Assembly (NCBI GenBank): GCA_008360975.2
Contig: CM039182.1
Coordinates: 149,300,656-149,364,655, forward strand
Source: Lichenostomus cassidix
Taxonomy: Eukaryota > Chordata > Aves > Passeriformes > Meliphagidae
Direction of reading: 5' to 3'
DNA: 64,000 nt
Made by a program: the position numbers and the translations under genes. The notes below the pieces were generated by a model. The model made no database searches, had not been told where the DNA came from, and was given only the letters and a program-made list of their open reading frames with translations. Positions 23,106-35,296 of the stretch are shown here, one piece after another (within the stretch, counting starts at the first letter, position 1; each line of letters begins with the position of its first letter).

Positions 23106-23738
23106 CACAGAATCATTTAGGTTGGAAAAGACCTCTAAGATCATCAAGTCATATCTTTGACTAAGCTCCACCTTGTCAACCAGACCTGAGCACTGAGTGC
23201 CACTTCCAGCTGTTTCTTGGACACCTCCAGGGATGGGGACTCTCCCACTTCCCTGGGCAGCCCCTTCCAATGCTCCCAGTGCACAACCTTTTCCATGAAG
23301 AAATCAATCCTTCATCCCAAAGATCCAACCTAAACCTTCCCTGGTGTATTTGAGGCCATTTCCTCTTGTCCTTATTTCCTGAGAGAAGAGACCAAGCCCC
23401 ACATGGCTACAACCTCCTGTCAGGGAGTTTTAAGAGAGTGAGAAGATCACCCTTGACCCTCCTTTCCTCCAGGCTGAGCCCCTCCAGTTCCCTCAGCTGG
23501 TCCTCATAGGATTTATTCTTTAGACCTTTCCCCAGCTCTGTTCCCTTCTCTGGATATCCTCCAACCCTTCAATATCTTTCTTGAAATGAACTGGACACAG
23601 CACTTGAGGTGTGGCCTCACCAGTGGCCAGCACAGATGGACAATCCCTGCCCTGGTCCTGCTGGCCACACTCTTTACACACAAGCCAGGCTGCCCTTGGC
23701 CTTCTTGCCCACCTGGGCACTCACTGGTTCGTGTCCAG
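23106..23738 (-). repeat. Long CR1 LINE fragment reaching ORF2
   Basis: Landmarks are CACAGAATCATTTAGGTTGG, CCTCTTGTCCTTATTTCCTG, TTGAGGTGTGGCCTCACC, CTGGTCCTGCTGGCCACACT and GGCCTTCTTGCCCACCTGGG. The last two are antisense to the ORF2 C-terminal coding region. Confidence 0.92.
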
Positions 23739-24524
23739 ACACACAACAGCTACTGCTTAAAACATGGCAATAACCAGCAGATCCACACCACAGACCCTCT
23801 GCTCCTGATATTTTCCTATCCAAGGGAAGATGAGCACAGGGAACAGCACTTCAGCTGTCAAACAACAATAGCTGCTGGTATGAGTTAACCTGAACCATCA
23901 GAGCCTCCCTCCTGTATCAGGACATTGTCCCAGAGCACACTGAAGAGATTCAGCCTCCCGGATTTAACAGCATGACACTGGTGCTCAGGTACAGCGAGAT
24001 GGAAAAGCTCTTAAAATAACAACCTCAAACGGTGTAATTTCATTAAGGCAGGCTGACCCTTGCTGCTTCTGCTCATGTTCCTCCCTGGTATTGTTACTCT
24101 GTGATTTAGCTCACTCCCTTGCAAAATTCCTTTTTATTTCTGTCTTCCCAGTCGTGTGTGTATTTATAAATAGAGAGGGATAAAGAGAACAGAGATAAAC
24201 CCTCAAGGTGTTTCTTTCCATGCTGGTCCAAGCGAGAATACAAGAACAAGATATTCTGTGTGTTACAGACTGTGGTTTGCAGGAGTGTGCACAGCCTTCC
24301 TTCAGTGCTTATTTAATTACCAAAACCAGGTACAAGAGCTAACAATGCCTGATGGGTGCACAGGAGACTCTTCAAGCTCAGCCGGTGATGGTTCTGCAAG
24401 TTGAAGGCTAAGAAATTACTAACACTTACAAAGCCCAAAAAAACAAAAACAAACAAAGAAAAAGAAATCCAAACAGAATAAAACAAAAACAAACAAACAA
24501 AAAAAAACCCCAAACTCCCAAAAA
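23739..24524. other. Unique stretch ending in a CAAA-rich tract
   Basis: No gene recognised. Bases 24432-24516 are A/C-rich (CAAA and CAAAAA units) and directly abut the 3' end of the next CR1 copy. Confidence 0.5.
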
Positions 24525-25058
24525 CATAGGATAGTTTGGGATGGAAATCTAGCTCTGTCCTCCCTGCCATGGGCAGGGACAACTTCCATCATCCCAGGTT
24601 GCTCCAAGCTCTGTCCAGCCTAGCCTTGGACACTTCCAGGGATGGGGCAGCCACAGCTTCTCAGGGAAACCTGTGCCAGAGCCTCACCACCCTCACAGGG
24701 AAGAATTTATTTCTAATATCTAATCTAAATCTCCCCTGCTTCAGTTAAAGCCATTCCCCCTTGTCCTGTCACTCCATCCCTTGTCCAAAGTCCCTCTCCA
24801 GCCCTCCTGGAGCTCCTTTAGGCATTGGATGGGGCTCTAAGGTCTCCCTGGAGCCTTTCCTTCTCCAGGTTGGATGCTCCCAGCTGTCCCAGCTGTTCTC
24901 CAGAGCTGAGGGTTCCAGCACTCAGAGCATCTTCATGTCCTTCTCTGGATTTGAATCAACAAGTCTATGTCTTTCTTATGTTGGGAGCCTCACACCTGGA
25001 TAAACTACTCCAGGGGCTCTCAAAAGAGGGGAGCAGAGAGGGAGAATCCCCCTGCCAA
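24525..25058 (-). repeat. CR1 LINE fragment
   Basis: TAGTTTGGGATGGAAATCTA, CCATGGGCAGGGACAACTTC, CCTTGTCCTGTCACTCCATC, CTCCAGCCCTCCTGGAGCTC and, further on, GGGGAGCAGAGAGGGAGAAT. It belongs to the same 'CACTCCATCCCTTGTCC' class as the copies at 54025 and 62676. Confidence 0.92.
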
Positions 25059-25292
25059 CGAAGCCAACAGAGATAAAATAAACTTGAAGAACTGCCAGGA
25101 TCTGGTAAATCAAGGCAGACTTTGCAAAACATAGTCTGAAAGCTCCATTTCCTGCAAGGCGAAGACCTGATGAGTTTTCAGGCATTTCATTCTCCAGCTC
25201 TTCTCCAGGAGTTCTGCACACACAAGTTTCTCCTTCAGTGAAAAAAGCATTTCAGTTTTGCATGTATGTCAATCTCTGCATTTTAAATTCAT

Positions 25293-25440
25293 GCCCCATC
25301 CCTGGAAGTGTTCAAGGCCAGGTTGGGCAGGGCTTGGAGCAGCCTGGTCTAGTGGAAGGTGTCCCTGCCCCTGGAAAGGTGGGGTTGGGATTAGATGATC
25401 TCTAAGATCCCTTCCAACCCAAACCATTTTGTGATTCCAT
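25293..25440 (+). repeat. CR1 LINE 3' end
   Basis: CCCCATCCCTGGAAGTGTTC, GGAGCAGCCTGGTCTAGTGG and AACCATTTTGTGATTCC. Confidence 0.9.
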
Positions 25441-26170
25441 GAATATTACAACATCCACAGTTATATTCATTCCAATTCTATGTGTTTATTAGCTTCTCAA
25501 ATAACTCAAAAATGAGACACCTTCCAGAATCTCTTTAAAATACTTGGATTTGTCAAGTGAGTCTCAATATGTACTTCTACTTATGTTATTTGTTCCTCTC
25601 TAAAACAAGTTTGTAATGAACCAGGGGGTTTTATCTTCAATAAAGATAAGGACCATCAACTGCAACCCAAAATCCTCTGGAGATGGTGAACACCAATCTG
25701 TAATTTCAAGCTGTGGTCCCAAGAGAGTTTCTTCCTTTCCTAAATCTGTCAGAACTCTCAACTATCACAGCATAACTCAGCCTCTGACACTGTTTTACCC
25801 ATGGAAAAACCCAGAAACAACATTCACCAACCTTTGCAGAAACCTGTTGATTTTTTTACTAAATGAAGTAAAATGTAAAAGCATTTGAATAATTCTTTGA
25901 TGCATTTCATTACTGAATCAACAAAGACATTTTTATCCGGCGAGGTAGATGGGAATGCAAACTTCATTACAGTTCAGTACAACCAGCAGAAAAGGAAAGA
26001 ATCTCATAAAATGGGTTGATTCAGTACATCAGGGTCAACCTTTCAGACAGGACTGAGTTATTCCACCTGCCAGCTCCTCAAAAGAGCATCTGGATGGTCA
26101 AAATATTCCCATTCTACAGCGAAGGTCAGCTGTCCCGTTAGGGAATAGCCACATATGGATGGATAGCATC
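25441..26170. other. Unique stretch, no recognised element
   Basis: AT-rich. A 90-codon plus-strand frame is unrecognised. Confidence 0.4.
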
Positions 26171-26258
26171 AAAAAAGGTGTCTCTGCCCATGGTGAGGCA
26201 TTGGAACAAGATGGTCCTGAAGGTCCTTCCCAAGCCAAACCATTCATTGATTCTATGG
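26171..26258 (+). repeat. Short CR1 LINE 3' end
   Basis: GGTGTCTCTGCCCATGG, ACAAGATGGTCCTGAAGGTC and CATTCATTGATTCTATGG. Confidence 0.85.
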
Positions 26259-26533
26259 CTGAAAACCTGGAGAGGCTTTTGTATACTCAGGACATGACTT
26301 TTCCATGTTTTAGCCTCTTCAGGAGTGACAAAAAAGCAAGAGAACCCAAACCCACAAGACAGCATTTCCACACCACTGACAAACAAACCAAAGACCAGAA
26401 CTTGCCTATGAAGTATAAAGAAAAATGTTTTTTTGAGGGACTTCAGTCTAACTGGCATCTGCTTGAAGCCTCTTGCTGTTAGGGCTAAAACACCCCTGGA
26501 ATTATTAAATATTACAGCTGACAAGTTTCCTAC

Positions 26534-26648
26534 CTGAGAAAGATTGTTCTTCACTCCAGGGAATTTTGTGATAGACCTCATCTTGATATAGAGGAATTGA
26601 TCAAAGAACTGAAAATTAGTGACTGCTTGGGTAATCACGACTCGCTCA
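26534..26648 (-). other. Exon-like segment, 115 bases
   Basis: A textbook acceptor (GGTTTTTTTTTCAG) precedes 38 open codons, and a CTCAG/GTAGGA donor follows. The peptide opens ERVVITQAVTNFQFFDQF and ends RSITKFPGVKNNLSQ. It enters in phase 2 and leaves in phase 0. This is the best-flanked unassigned exon candidate in the window. It has no recognised homologue, and the candidates at 14263-14379 and further downstream cannot join it directly without an extra phase-changing exon. Confidence 0.28.
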
Positions 26649-26649
26649 C

Positions 26650-28013
26650 TGAAAAAAAAACCAACCTCAGAAGTTATTAAAAAAAAAATAAATTAAGAAC
26701 CTTGCTGGTTTTAAAAGGCCTATTTCAAAAAGGCATTTAAGTCCAAAAATAGAAGGGTGTAAGAGATGACAAAAATATCAACATCAAGTAGGAATTTCAA
26801 AGGTATCTCTTCTTGGATGTCCAAAATTCTCAGCTAGGGAAGATGGAAACCCTTCCTACAAGGGGTAAAGAACTTTATAAAACACTCCCAATGCATATGT
26901 TTGCATACATACTTGGGGAAAAAAGAAGGAAAACCAATCAGCCAGAGAAAAATTCCACAAAAATTCCCCCCATGCCACCACAAAAAAATGATAGAAGAAA
27001 TCTACAACCGAAAAAACCCCCAAATAACTAAGGAAAAAAAAGGGGAAGGTAAAAGTTAATTTTCACAGTGGAACTGGTACAGGACAGGAGACTGAACTCA
27101 GGAACAATTCAGATAAATCAGGAGTGTTTGTAAATTATTTCTACCTTTGGAAAATATTTGAAAAACATTCAAACACAAAATTTCACTAAAAGTCAGTGGG
27201 AATTTATGTCCACCCCACGGGTTGCTTAGGAAATTCCAAAAATAGCAGCTCAGATGTGATTAAATCCAGCAAGCCTGGGTAACATCAGCCACCAAATGCT
27301 GTGAAAGAGCAGGGCAAGAAGCGATTTGGCTCATTAGTGCTGATTTGTGACACCATTTGGAAAGAATCAAGGGAATTCCAGAAGAAAAGCTAACGTGGAA
27401 TCAAAGAGGGTAAAGCAGGTAATACTGAGCTCATTAATGGCCTGCCAGCCTAACAACAAATCCAGGAGAAAAAGAGGGGGAAAAAAATGAAAGGAAAGAT
27501 GAAAAAGAAGAAGAAACAGCTGATGTTGGACTCAATTATTAAAGAAGAATTTTTGTTAATTTTTGGCTGCAATGGGCAATTTACCATTTCCTTTCAAGGA
27601 AGGGACAACTAAATGCATTGGTTCTCCAACTGCTGGAAAACTCAGCCATGAGAGACAGTTATTAAATATCCAAATCAGTATGGATTTATGGAAACTGTGG
27701 CTTCTTGAATCCCAGGAAATATTTTCATCCATGAGACAATGTCACATGGATGACACCGAAACCTGTGAGGCAGAACATCATCTTGAGTGACCAAAGACAA
27801 CTGATGTGTCCCAGAGTTAAAAAACTCCTCAACCACAAGATATCAGGCTATGATTACATGCAAGCCAATACCAGAGGTGGGACAAGATTCCAAAACAGTC
27901 CAACAGGGATGGATTAGGCGTTGGAATAGTCTGCCCTTGTCTAACTCTACTGCCAAGTTTGATGAAACACTAACGAAGCATCAAAAGAGAATTCAGAGAA
28001 AGAAGGGCCAAAA
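26650..28013. other. Unique stretch, no recognised repeat
   Basis: A-rich patches occur near 26670 and 26930-27040. Frames are Lys-rich and compositional. Confidence 0.4.
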
Positions 28014-28268
28014 AGAGAGATGGAGAGGAACTTTGGACAAGTGCATGGCACCACAGGACAGAGAGGGAATGGCTTCAAACTGAAGGAAGGAAGGTTTAGA
28101 TTGGATATTAGGAAGAAATTCTTCCGTGTGAGGGTGGTGAGGCCCTGGCTGTCCAGAGAACTTGTGGCTTGGAGCAACCTGCTCTAGTGGAAGGTGTTCC
28201 TGTCCATGGCAGGGGGAGGAACTGGATGACCTTAAGGTGTCTTCCAACCGAAACCATTCCATGATTCT
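28014..28268 (+). repeat. CR1 LINE 3' end
   Basis: AGGAACTTTGGACAAGTGCA, TTTAGATTGGATATTAGG, GTTCCTGTCCATGGCAGG and AACCATTCCATGATTCTT. The block before GGAGCAACCTG is shortened by about 40 bases. Confidence 0.9.
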
Positions 28269-31029
28269 TAGAACTTGCTCCCTTGGCATGCAAAAACTGA
28301 AAGAAAGCTGCACCAAAGACAACTTAAGTGGAAAACTGAAGCTCAGCAGAAAATTATGAGCTTAGGTCACATAAATCCAGGAAAAAGATTCTCCTTCAGC
28401 CCTGAGGTTCTCAGGATTTCCAAGCCACACTCCCTGGATCAGTAACCTCTCATCTGGAGGTTTGTCATGAGCAGTGTCACCAGCACCCCAACTTTGCTGT
28501 CTGAACTCCTGGAAAAAGGAATAATTCTCTTCCCCAGGAGCTATTTACATTCAATCGTTGTTTCTCTCTCTGTTGAAGTGTTTAAATTATACAAATACAC
28601 CACAGCCTTACTCTTCTCCATTAAATATTAAAAGGATTTTTTTGTTTGTTTATGGGTATGTTTGCTGTTTGATCCTTCTTTTTTTTAATTTAGAAATAGA
28701 ATGCAAAGAAACAACCATGTTCAGCTCTGCATTAGCGCTGCTCTACCTAATTTATTGTATTACAAACATGCATCTTTCTTGTCTTTGCACAAAATTTTGT
28801 TTGATAATGGGAGTTTAAAATATTCTTGGTATCTCACCTTAGGAGGGTGTTTCTTCCAGGAAAGCAGAACTACAAACAAATATTTTTAATGCAAGAATAC
28901 GTAAGACCATTAACATTATGTAGTGTAGTAAACACAGCACTAGGAGAGAAAATAAGATAAACTAAAAATAAACCAAAAAACAACCAAACACAAAACCAAA
29001 ACCAACAAAAAACCCCAAACAAACAAAACAAACAAACAAAAAAGTTAGAATGCAGATTTTATTTTAGGTATGGCTTGGAGCAGCTCCTTGTTTTCTTCAC
29101 TATGGGGAAAAAATCTGGGGTATGGAGGGAAGATATGGGTTTAATTTTATCTTTATTTCTCACTACCCAAATGTATTTTAATTTGTAATAAATTAATTTT
29201 CCTCAAGTCAAGTCTGTTTTGCCCATGAGGGTAATTAGTCAGTGATCTCCCTGTCTGTATCTTGACCCATGAGCTCTCTTGTCCTATTTTTTCCCTCTCA
29301 TCCAGCTGGGAAGGAGGGGAATGAGCAGCTGGGTGGATGTTTGGCTGCTTGCAGAGGCTGATCCACCACAGGCAGCAACAGGTGGAAAACACAGCAGCTC
29401 AAAGGTGAAATGAGAAAATTCAGGATCAACCACATCCGAAAGCTTAGCCCTGTTCCTTTAACCCTTCTGACCTAACTCTTTCCTCACACATTCATGGAAT
29501 TTTTCCCTTATCCTGAGGTTTGACACTGCTGTTCTTCCACTTGCTCCACATTCCGTTGCAGGAGAATATTTGCCTCTTGCAAAGCTATTTTCCAGTCTAT
29601 CCTCTCTTGCTACGCCAAAATAAATATTCAACATATGAACACCCTGTAAAATGTTCTTCAACCACCTGAAATGAACAATTCCACAAGGAACCTGTTTGTT
29701 TTGGCTTTTTTTCTCCTGTTTGGGCAGCACCTGGGATCCCCAAGTTGCCTTATATAAAAAAAAAAAATGGGAAAAAAAAATTGAAAGACTAACAGGAAAA
29801 AAACAGCAGAGATATGATTAAAAAAAAAATAAAATCCACCAATCTGCATTCACCCCAGCTTCGACTTCAGTTATTAATGTGCAAATTATGCTGTGCTGCA
29901 AATTGCTCAAGTTCAGATTCATCCACCTTCAAAGGAAGTAAATAAAAACATATTTATTATTCATCTCTGTTGCATTTACCTGGAAGTGATGATATGGGCC
30001 CTGATACAAATGCACACAAGAGCACTTTTGATTCTTAAGACATGGACATTTAACAAGTTATTTAAATGCCATTTTAGCTACATGCAGCACAATGTCCTTT
30101 GCTCCAGAGAAATTGGTCTGGGCAGTTGCACTCCAGAATTTCATAAATTTAAGCCACAGAGTTTAGTGTGCTCTCCTCTAGAACATCAAAAAGTTGTCAA
30201 ATTCCTATTTAACCTTCTATTTAGCCTTTTAACTCATTTGTGTGACCACAAGGTATCTCCCAAAGAAATGTTCATGCAAGACTACCAAAAATTACTGAAT
30301 CAACTCATTCCTCCTGCAATTTTTCCTACTGGTTTTCACGTCCATTGCTGGAGGTCCACAAACACCTTTACTCTCCTGGCAATTCATTGTCCCCCTGTTC
30401 CAAGATGCCACCATCACCTTTCTTTTTCCCCTGAACACACATTTTTGAGGAATTTTATGCTTGATTATGTCTCTAGCATGAGGAAGCACATGATTACCAT
30501 GTGTGGGTTGTAACACATTTTCTGTTAAATGTGGTAGCCTACAGTGTGCAGAAACCTCTGAGAATTATATTGGCTACAAGATTAGTTTTTGGTTTGGGGT
30601 GGTTTTAGGTTGATTGGTTGGGGAAGTCTTTTTTTGGTATTTCGGTTTGTTTGTTCATTTGTTGGTTTTTTTTCTTGCAGACAAAAAACCTGCAAAATCT
30701 GTTTTGATTTCCCTTGTCCTCAGCATTCTCCAGGATGGGAAAGAGCATTAGGGGAAGGTTGAACAACCCAACTCATAGCAACCAAAATCATGCAATTCTC
30801 AGCTCAAACTCCGCTACAAATTCTGGCTCCTCTGACATCTGATACCTTCCACTCACCTTTTATCAGCTCACCCCATGCTAAGTAAATAAATAAAAGTTTT
30901 AACATTCCCATCAGGAGTTTCACCCACAACACCAGTCCTACCAAATTCCTCCTGAAAAACATGTGAATTCCCCAATTCCTGCTCTTCATCACACTTATCC
31001 TCCATACATCACCACAGCACAACAAACAG
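28269..31029. other. Repeat-poor, AT-rich stretch
   Basis: Contains a CAAA/CAAAAC low-complexity tract at 28952-29046, short A runs near 29757 and a G/T-rich patch at 30590-30680. A 206-codon plus-strand frame at 29893-30513 is the longest in the window but has no domain or homology I recognise. Minus-strand 21-base pieces with good splice signals occur at 29980-30000 and 30857-30877. Confidence 0.4.
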
Positions 31030-31297
31030 ATCATGGAATCATTTAGGTTGGAAAAGACTTTTAGGATCATCCAGCCAACCATTAACCCAGCACTGCCAAG
31101 GCCACCAGAAAACCATGTCCCCAAATGCCACATCTACGTGTCTTTTAAATTCCTCCAGGGATGGTGACTCCACCACTTCCCTGGGCAGACTCTTCCAATC
31201 CTTTTTATGAAGAAATTTTTCCTAATATCCAATCTAAATGTTCCCTGGCAGAACTCAAGGCTGTTTCTTCTTGTCCTGTCACTTGTTACTTCAGGAA
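31030..31297 (-). repeat. CR1 LINE fragment
   Basis: GATCATGGAATCATTTAGG, AACCATTAACCCAGCACTGC, CTACGTGTCTTTTAAATTCC and GAAGAAATTTTTCCTAATAT. Confidence 0.92.
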
Positions 31298-31790
31298 GTC
31301 CAACGCATGGCTCCATCCTATGTCACTTAAACCAGCAGCCTCTGAGTGCACAGACTTCTCCATCTACATCAGGCTTCCCACGGAGGGAAAGAAGAAAGGG
31401 AGAGAAAGGGGAATGGAAAATAAAAGCAGGATGAAATCCCCCGATGATATTTATCTGCTCTCCCACTTGGCCCTACAGACATTGTCTGTCTCCACCCCAG
31501 AGCCACCAGCCAGGTTACAGAGCAGAGGAAGGAAAAGAGGATTTCATGATGACTCTGATCATGAAGATGCCACCAACCAACACCTAGTGTGCAACAACGT
31601 TTTGTTCAAAACTAAATTAATTGCAGAAGTTCGCATAATTAAGCACACAAATAAAAATGATTAGTTTTACCATCCTTTAATGCTCAAAAAACCCCAAGAC
31701 ATTACCATGGAAGTTAAAATCTCAGCTGAAGTGAGTGGTTTAAATCTGTAGAAAGGCTCTGATTTGGATCAAACACTCCAGACCAGCAGT

Positions 31791-31857
31791 GGGAAAGGGA
31801 AAGGGAAAGGGAAAGGGAAAGGGAAAGGGAAAGGGAAAGGGAAAGGGAAAGGGAAAG
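31791..31857 (+). repeat. Perfect (GGGAAA)11 array
   Basis: Eleven uninterrupted GGGAAA hexamers occupy 31791-31856, with one further G at 31857. Every run of four units satisfies the G3N3 quadruplex pattern on the plus strand. The unit is not the vertebrate telomere repeat TTAGGG. Confidence 0.97.
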
Positions 31858-32020
31858 AATACATATAACCTTTCAGTCTCCCCAGGTTGTCACTGCATCA
31901 TCCCTCTTTCCTATCTGTCCCTGAAAAAAATCACAAGTTTTAGCCATAATCAATAAATTCATGATTTAGAAAACCATCAGCCTTTCTATGAGTTATGCCC
32001 TACTTGCACAGGGAGAAAAA

Positions 32021-32049
32021 CAAGCAAGCAAACAAACAAACAAACAAAC
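32021..32049 (+). repeat. (CAAA)n microsatellite
   Basis: About six CAAA units after CAAGCAAG. Confidence 0.8.
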
Positions 32050-32984
32050 CACTGTATTTGGTGGGAAGATGCAGTACTGGGTGTATTATCAAAAAAGCCA
32101 AAATGTCCCCATTTCACTTCCATAAGAACCTCTCCAGAACTTCAGTCCACCTCTACTACTAGTTTTTACTACTGAATAGCTCAATTTCACAGTCTCTCTC
32201 TGCAAATGCCTTGGACTCCCTCATGGCCATCCAGGAGCTCAAAAATGTCACGCCTGTTATTAAAAATAACATCCAAACACATTTTCCTTCATTCATAGCA
32301 AGAGGTGCTTCTTTCTGGGTGAACTTCCAGCCTGCTTCAGCAAGCAGAACTGACTCACTTCTCCCACAAACTACTGCATGCCTTTTACATTATTCATACT
32401 CAAAGTTGTTATTTCTCTGCATTAGCAAACAAGAACAAAATATCCAGGGCTTTATTTTTATTTCTTTCAATGCGGTGAAAATGCTGTCGATGGATTTCTT
32501 CCACAAGCAAAAAGTTTGCTGGACTTTTGCTGTAATTAAGGTTAGACACTTCAATTAAAAAGAAAATCCAATTTTTGGTGTGTTGTTTCTTTCCGTGACA
32601 GAATCACTATTTCTGTATGTGATACCTGAATTATAGGATGCTGCCAGATAAAATGTAGTGCATAAATATAAAATGATAGAGATTATTAAAGATTCTTCTG
32701 AGTTAAATAATAAACACACTGCAACAGAATTTTCTTCAAGTTGTTGGACCAATATGCAAAGGATTGGAGATGGAAAAGAAGTAATTAGAGAAGTAACTCC
32801 CATCCCTGGCCCAGCTGCTTTCCCAATCTTCAGGGTGTTTTTCATGGCCTGGAGCTTTCACCAGTTTTGGTTTGACAAATGGGGAGTGGGGAAGAAAAAA
32901 AATGAGAGAAAAGCTTTATTTAGGATCACTTCCATATGAATTAAAAACCTGCTGATGGGACAGAAGAAACGAAGCAAGTCGTGT

Positions 32985-33149
32985 TATTGCCCAGAGAGGT
33001 TGTGGATGCCTCATCCCTTTAAGTGCTCCAGAACAGGTTGGATGAGGTTCTGAGTAACCTCATCGAGGGAGTGGAACCTCTGTCCATGGCAGGGGCTGGA
33101 ATTAGATGTTTTTTAAGGTCCCTTCCAACCCAAACCCCTCTGTGATATC
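32985..33149 (+). repeat. CR1 LINE 3' end
   Basis: TTGCCCAGAGAGGTTGTGG, GGAACCTCTGTCCATGGCAG and CCTTCCAACCCAAACCC. The final ATGATT block is degraded to GTGATATCC. Confidence 0.88.
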
Positions 33150-34946
33150 CTATTTATCATATATAACAAATAACATGCTGCAAATAGAAATACATTATTT
33201 GGTAACTTCACATTGAACATGTTTGGTTTAAAGGTTTGAGTACCACCAGGTTAATCACATCCTATGCTTCCCACTCCCCCTCATCCTTGGTCACCCAGGA
33301 TGCTCCCACAGAGCAAGGGAATATCCCAGCTCTCTTCCTACCCCATTCATGGCTACATTTATAGATCTCTGCTTTGAAGCTGAAAACTGCAAGGTGAACT
33401 GCAAGATTTTCCATCCTCTCTCAAAATACAGGCTGGAATGATGCAAAGAGCAATGGGATTCCCTTCCTGTTCCTATCACTTCTTTTTTTTTTTGTTTGTT
33501 TTTTTTAATTCTGAGTTTCCTTTGCAGCAGTACTTGAATAAATTAAACACTGAAGAAGGGTGGAAGGAGCAGAGAGGGAAATGGAAGGGGGAGGGAGGTG
33601 CAATGCAATTATAACACCTAAACCAATCTATTACAGAGCTGCAGGGGACAAGGACAGAGAGATCCTGTCGTGAATAATTCCTGCTACTCCCGAGGGCTTC
33701 ACCAGCTCAGCTCCAGCCTCCAACACCTTCAGCACCAGGAGAAGGAGCTGCCTGCTCTGAGCATCACAGCTTAGGCTGACTGGACAATGGGAAGATGTCC
33801 TGCTGCCCCTGGCCAAGAGTGATGCAGATGAAGCTGAGCTTTAATTAGAGAAGAACTGATAAAAACATCCAGCTGATGGGGGTGGGAGAAAGTTGTTTTG
33901 CAGAGGTGAATTTTGCAGGATTCAGGGCTGGTTGGATGCTGCTGCCTCTGGACATGTGTGACCAACAACAGTCCGTGTTAAACACATTTACCAAATGCAT
34001 TTACCCTTCCTCTGAGTCAGAGAAATTAACTTTTCCTTTGAAAAAAAAGCAGGAAAAAGTGAATGCCACGAAGGAGACAGGAAGTTCCAGATGCTTCACC
34101 TGGAACTTCATGGGAGGAACTGCCATGACCACAGGGTGGATGAAGCACTGATGTTGTAGAAGGGAGTGGGGAATTTACAAATTGAATTGAGATTTTCATT
34201 GCACAAAAAGAGAAGGGAGAGGGATGAAACCCTCGATTGCATGCCACCATGTCACTTCCAGAGAGTGGCTTTTCTGATTGCCACCACAGCTCACGTGGCA
34301 GTTTTAAAGGTTGTGGCTGAAGGGGCTCTTCCAGTAAAGCCTGCAGTGAACTCTGAGTAAAATAAAAACACAGATGAACAAGCCAATAACAAAAGCAAGG
34401 AAAGGACAACATTTCTGAGCAAACACCCCCCAGGGGCTGCTGCCTTTCTCTGGAAACCTTCCTGCCACCCTGCTTTCTGCAACATTCTCCCAAATTCCTT
34501 TAACAGCAGGATCGTTCATAGCAGCACCAAGGTTCAGTAAACAGTGAGGCACCTACCACAAGGTCAAGAGCCACCTAGAACTGCAATTCCTGTCTGTCCA
34601 GCCAGGCAACACCAGTGTGCAGCATCACTTACATTTCCAGGCAAAATGTTTCCTTTTTCAGATGTCTGCTACCGGCAGTGAAGCATTCACAAATAATGGG
34701 TCATGATATGAGCTCCGAGAAATTTTTAGAGGAAGCAATTGAGGATAACCAAGTTCAAAAAGGACTTAAAGAAAAATCCTGCCTATTTACACTTGGGAAA
34801 ACAACAAACAAACCATAAATTAATAAACTTCACTTATCCAATCACATTTACTGCTTCTCTCTATTTTGATTTGAGCAATAAAGTCCTGTGAGTTCATGAT
34901 GTTGTCCTCCAGCAATCATCATCATCTTGCTGGTGTCTAAATTGGA
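33150..34946. other. Unique stretch with exon-like pieces
   Basis: No repeat beyond T- and A-runs. Minus-strand pieces bounded by AG acceptors and GT donors occur at 33342-33379, 34100-34147 (reads CFIHPVVMAVPPMKFQ, phase 0 to 0) and 34633-34668 (reads QTSEKGNILPGN, GTAAGT donor, phase 0 to 0). The last two could be spliced together in frame. None is recognised. Confidence 0.3.
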
Positions 34947-35296
34947 AAGTAGGCTCAGGGGAGACCTTATTTCTCTCCACAACTACCTGAAAGGAGGCTG
35001 TGGTGAAGTGGGGGTCAAACTCTTTTCCCAGGCTTCCAGTGACAGGACAAGGGCGAATGGCCTCAAATTGTGCTAGGGGAGGTTCAGGCTGGATATAAGG
35101 AAAAATTTCCTCACTGAAAGAGTGGTTAAACATCAGAACAGAGAAGCAGTGGAGTCATCATCCCTGGAAGTGTTTAAGAGAAGAGCAGACCTGGCACTCT
35201 GTGATATGGTTTAGTGGCTGTGGTGATGTTCTTTCAAAGGTTGGACTTTGCCAACAATCTCTTTTCCAACCTTAATGATTCTATGACTTTCTGATT
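34947..35296 (+). repeat. CR1 LINE fragment
   Basis: AGTAGGCTCAGGGGAGACCT, CAACTACCTGAAAGGAGGCT, TGGCCTCAAATTGTGCTAGG and ATGGTTTAGTGGCTGTGGTG, ending AATGATTCTATGAC. A relatively long 3' portion. Confidence 0.92.

Noticed and set aside
31791..31857. Interstitial telomere repeat
   Set aside because: The unit is GGGAAA rather than TTAGGG.
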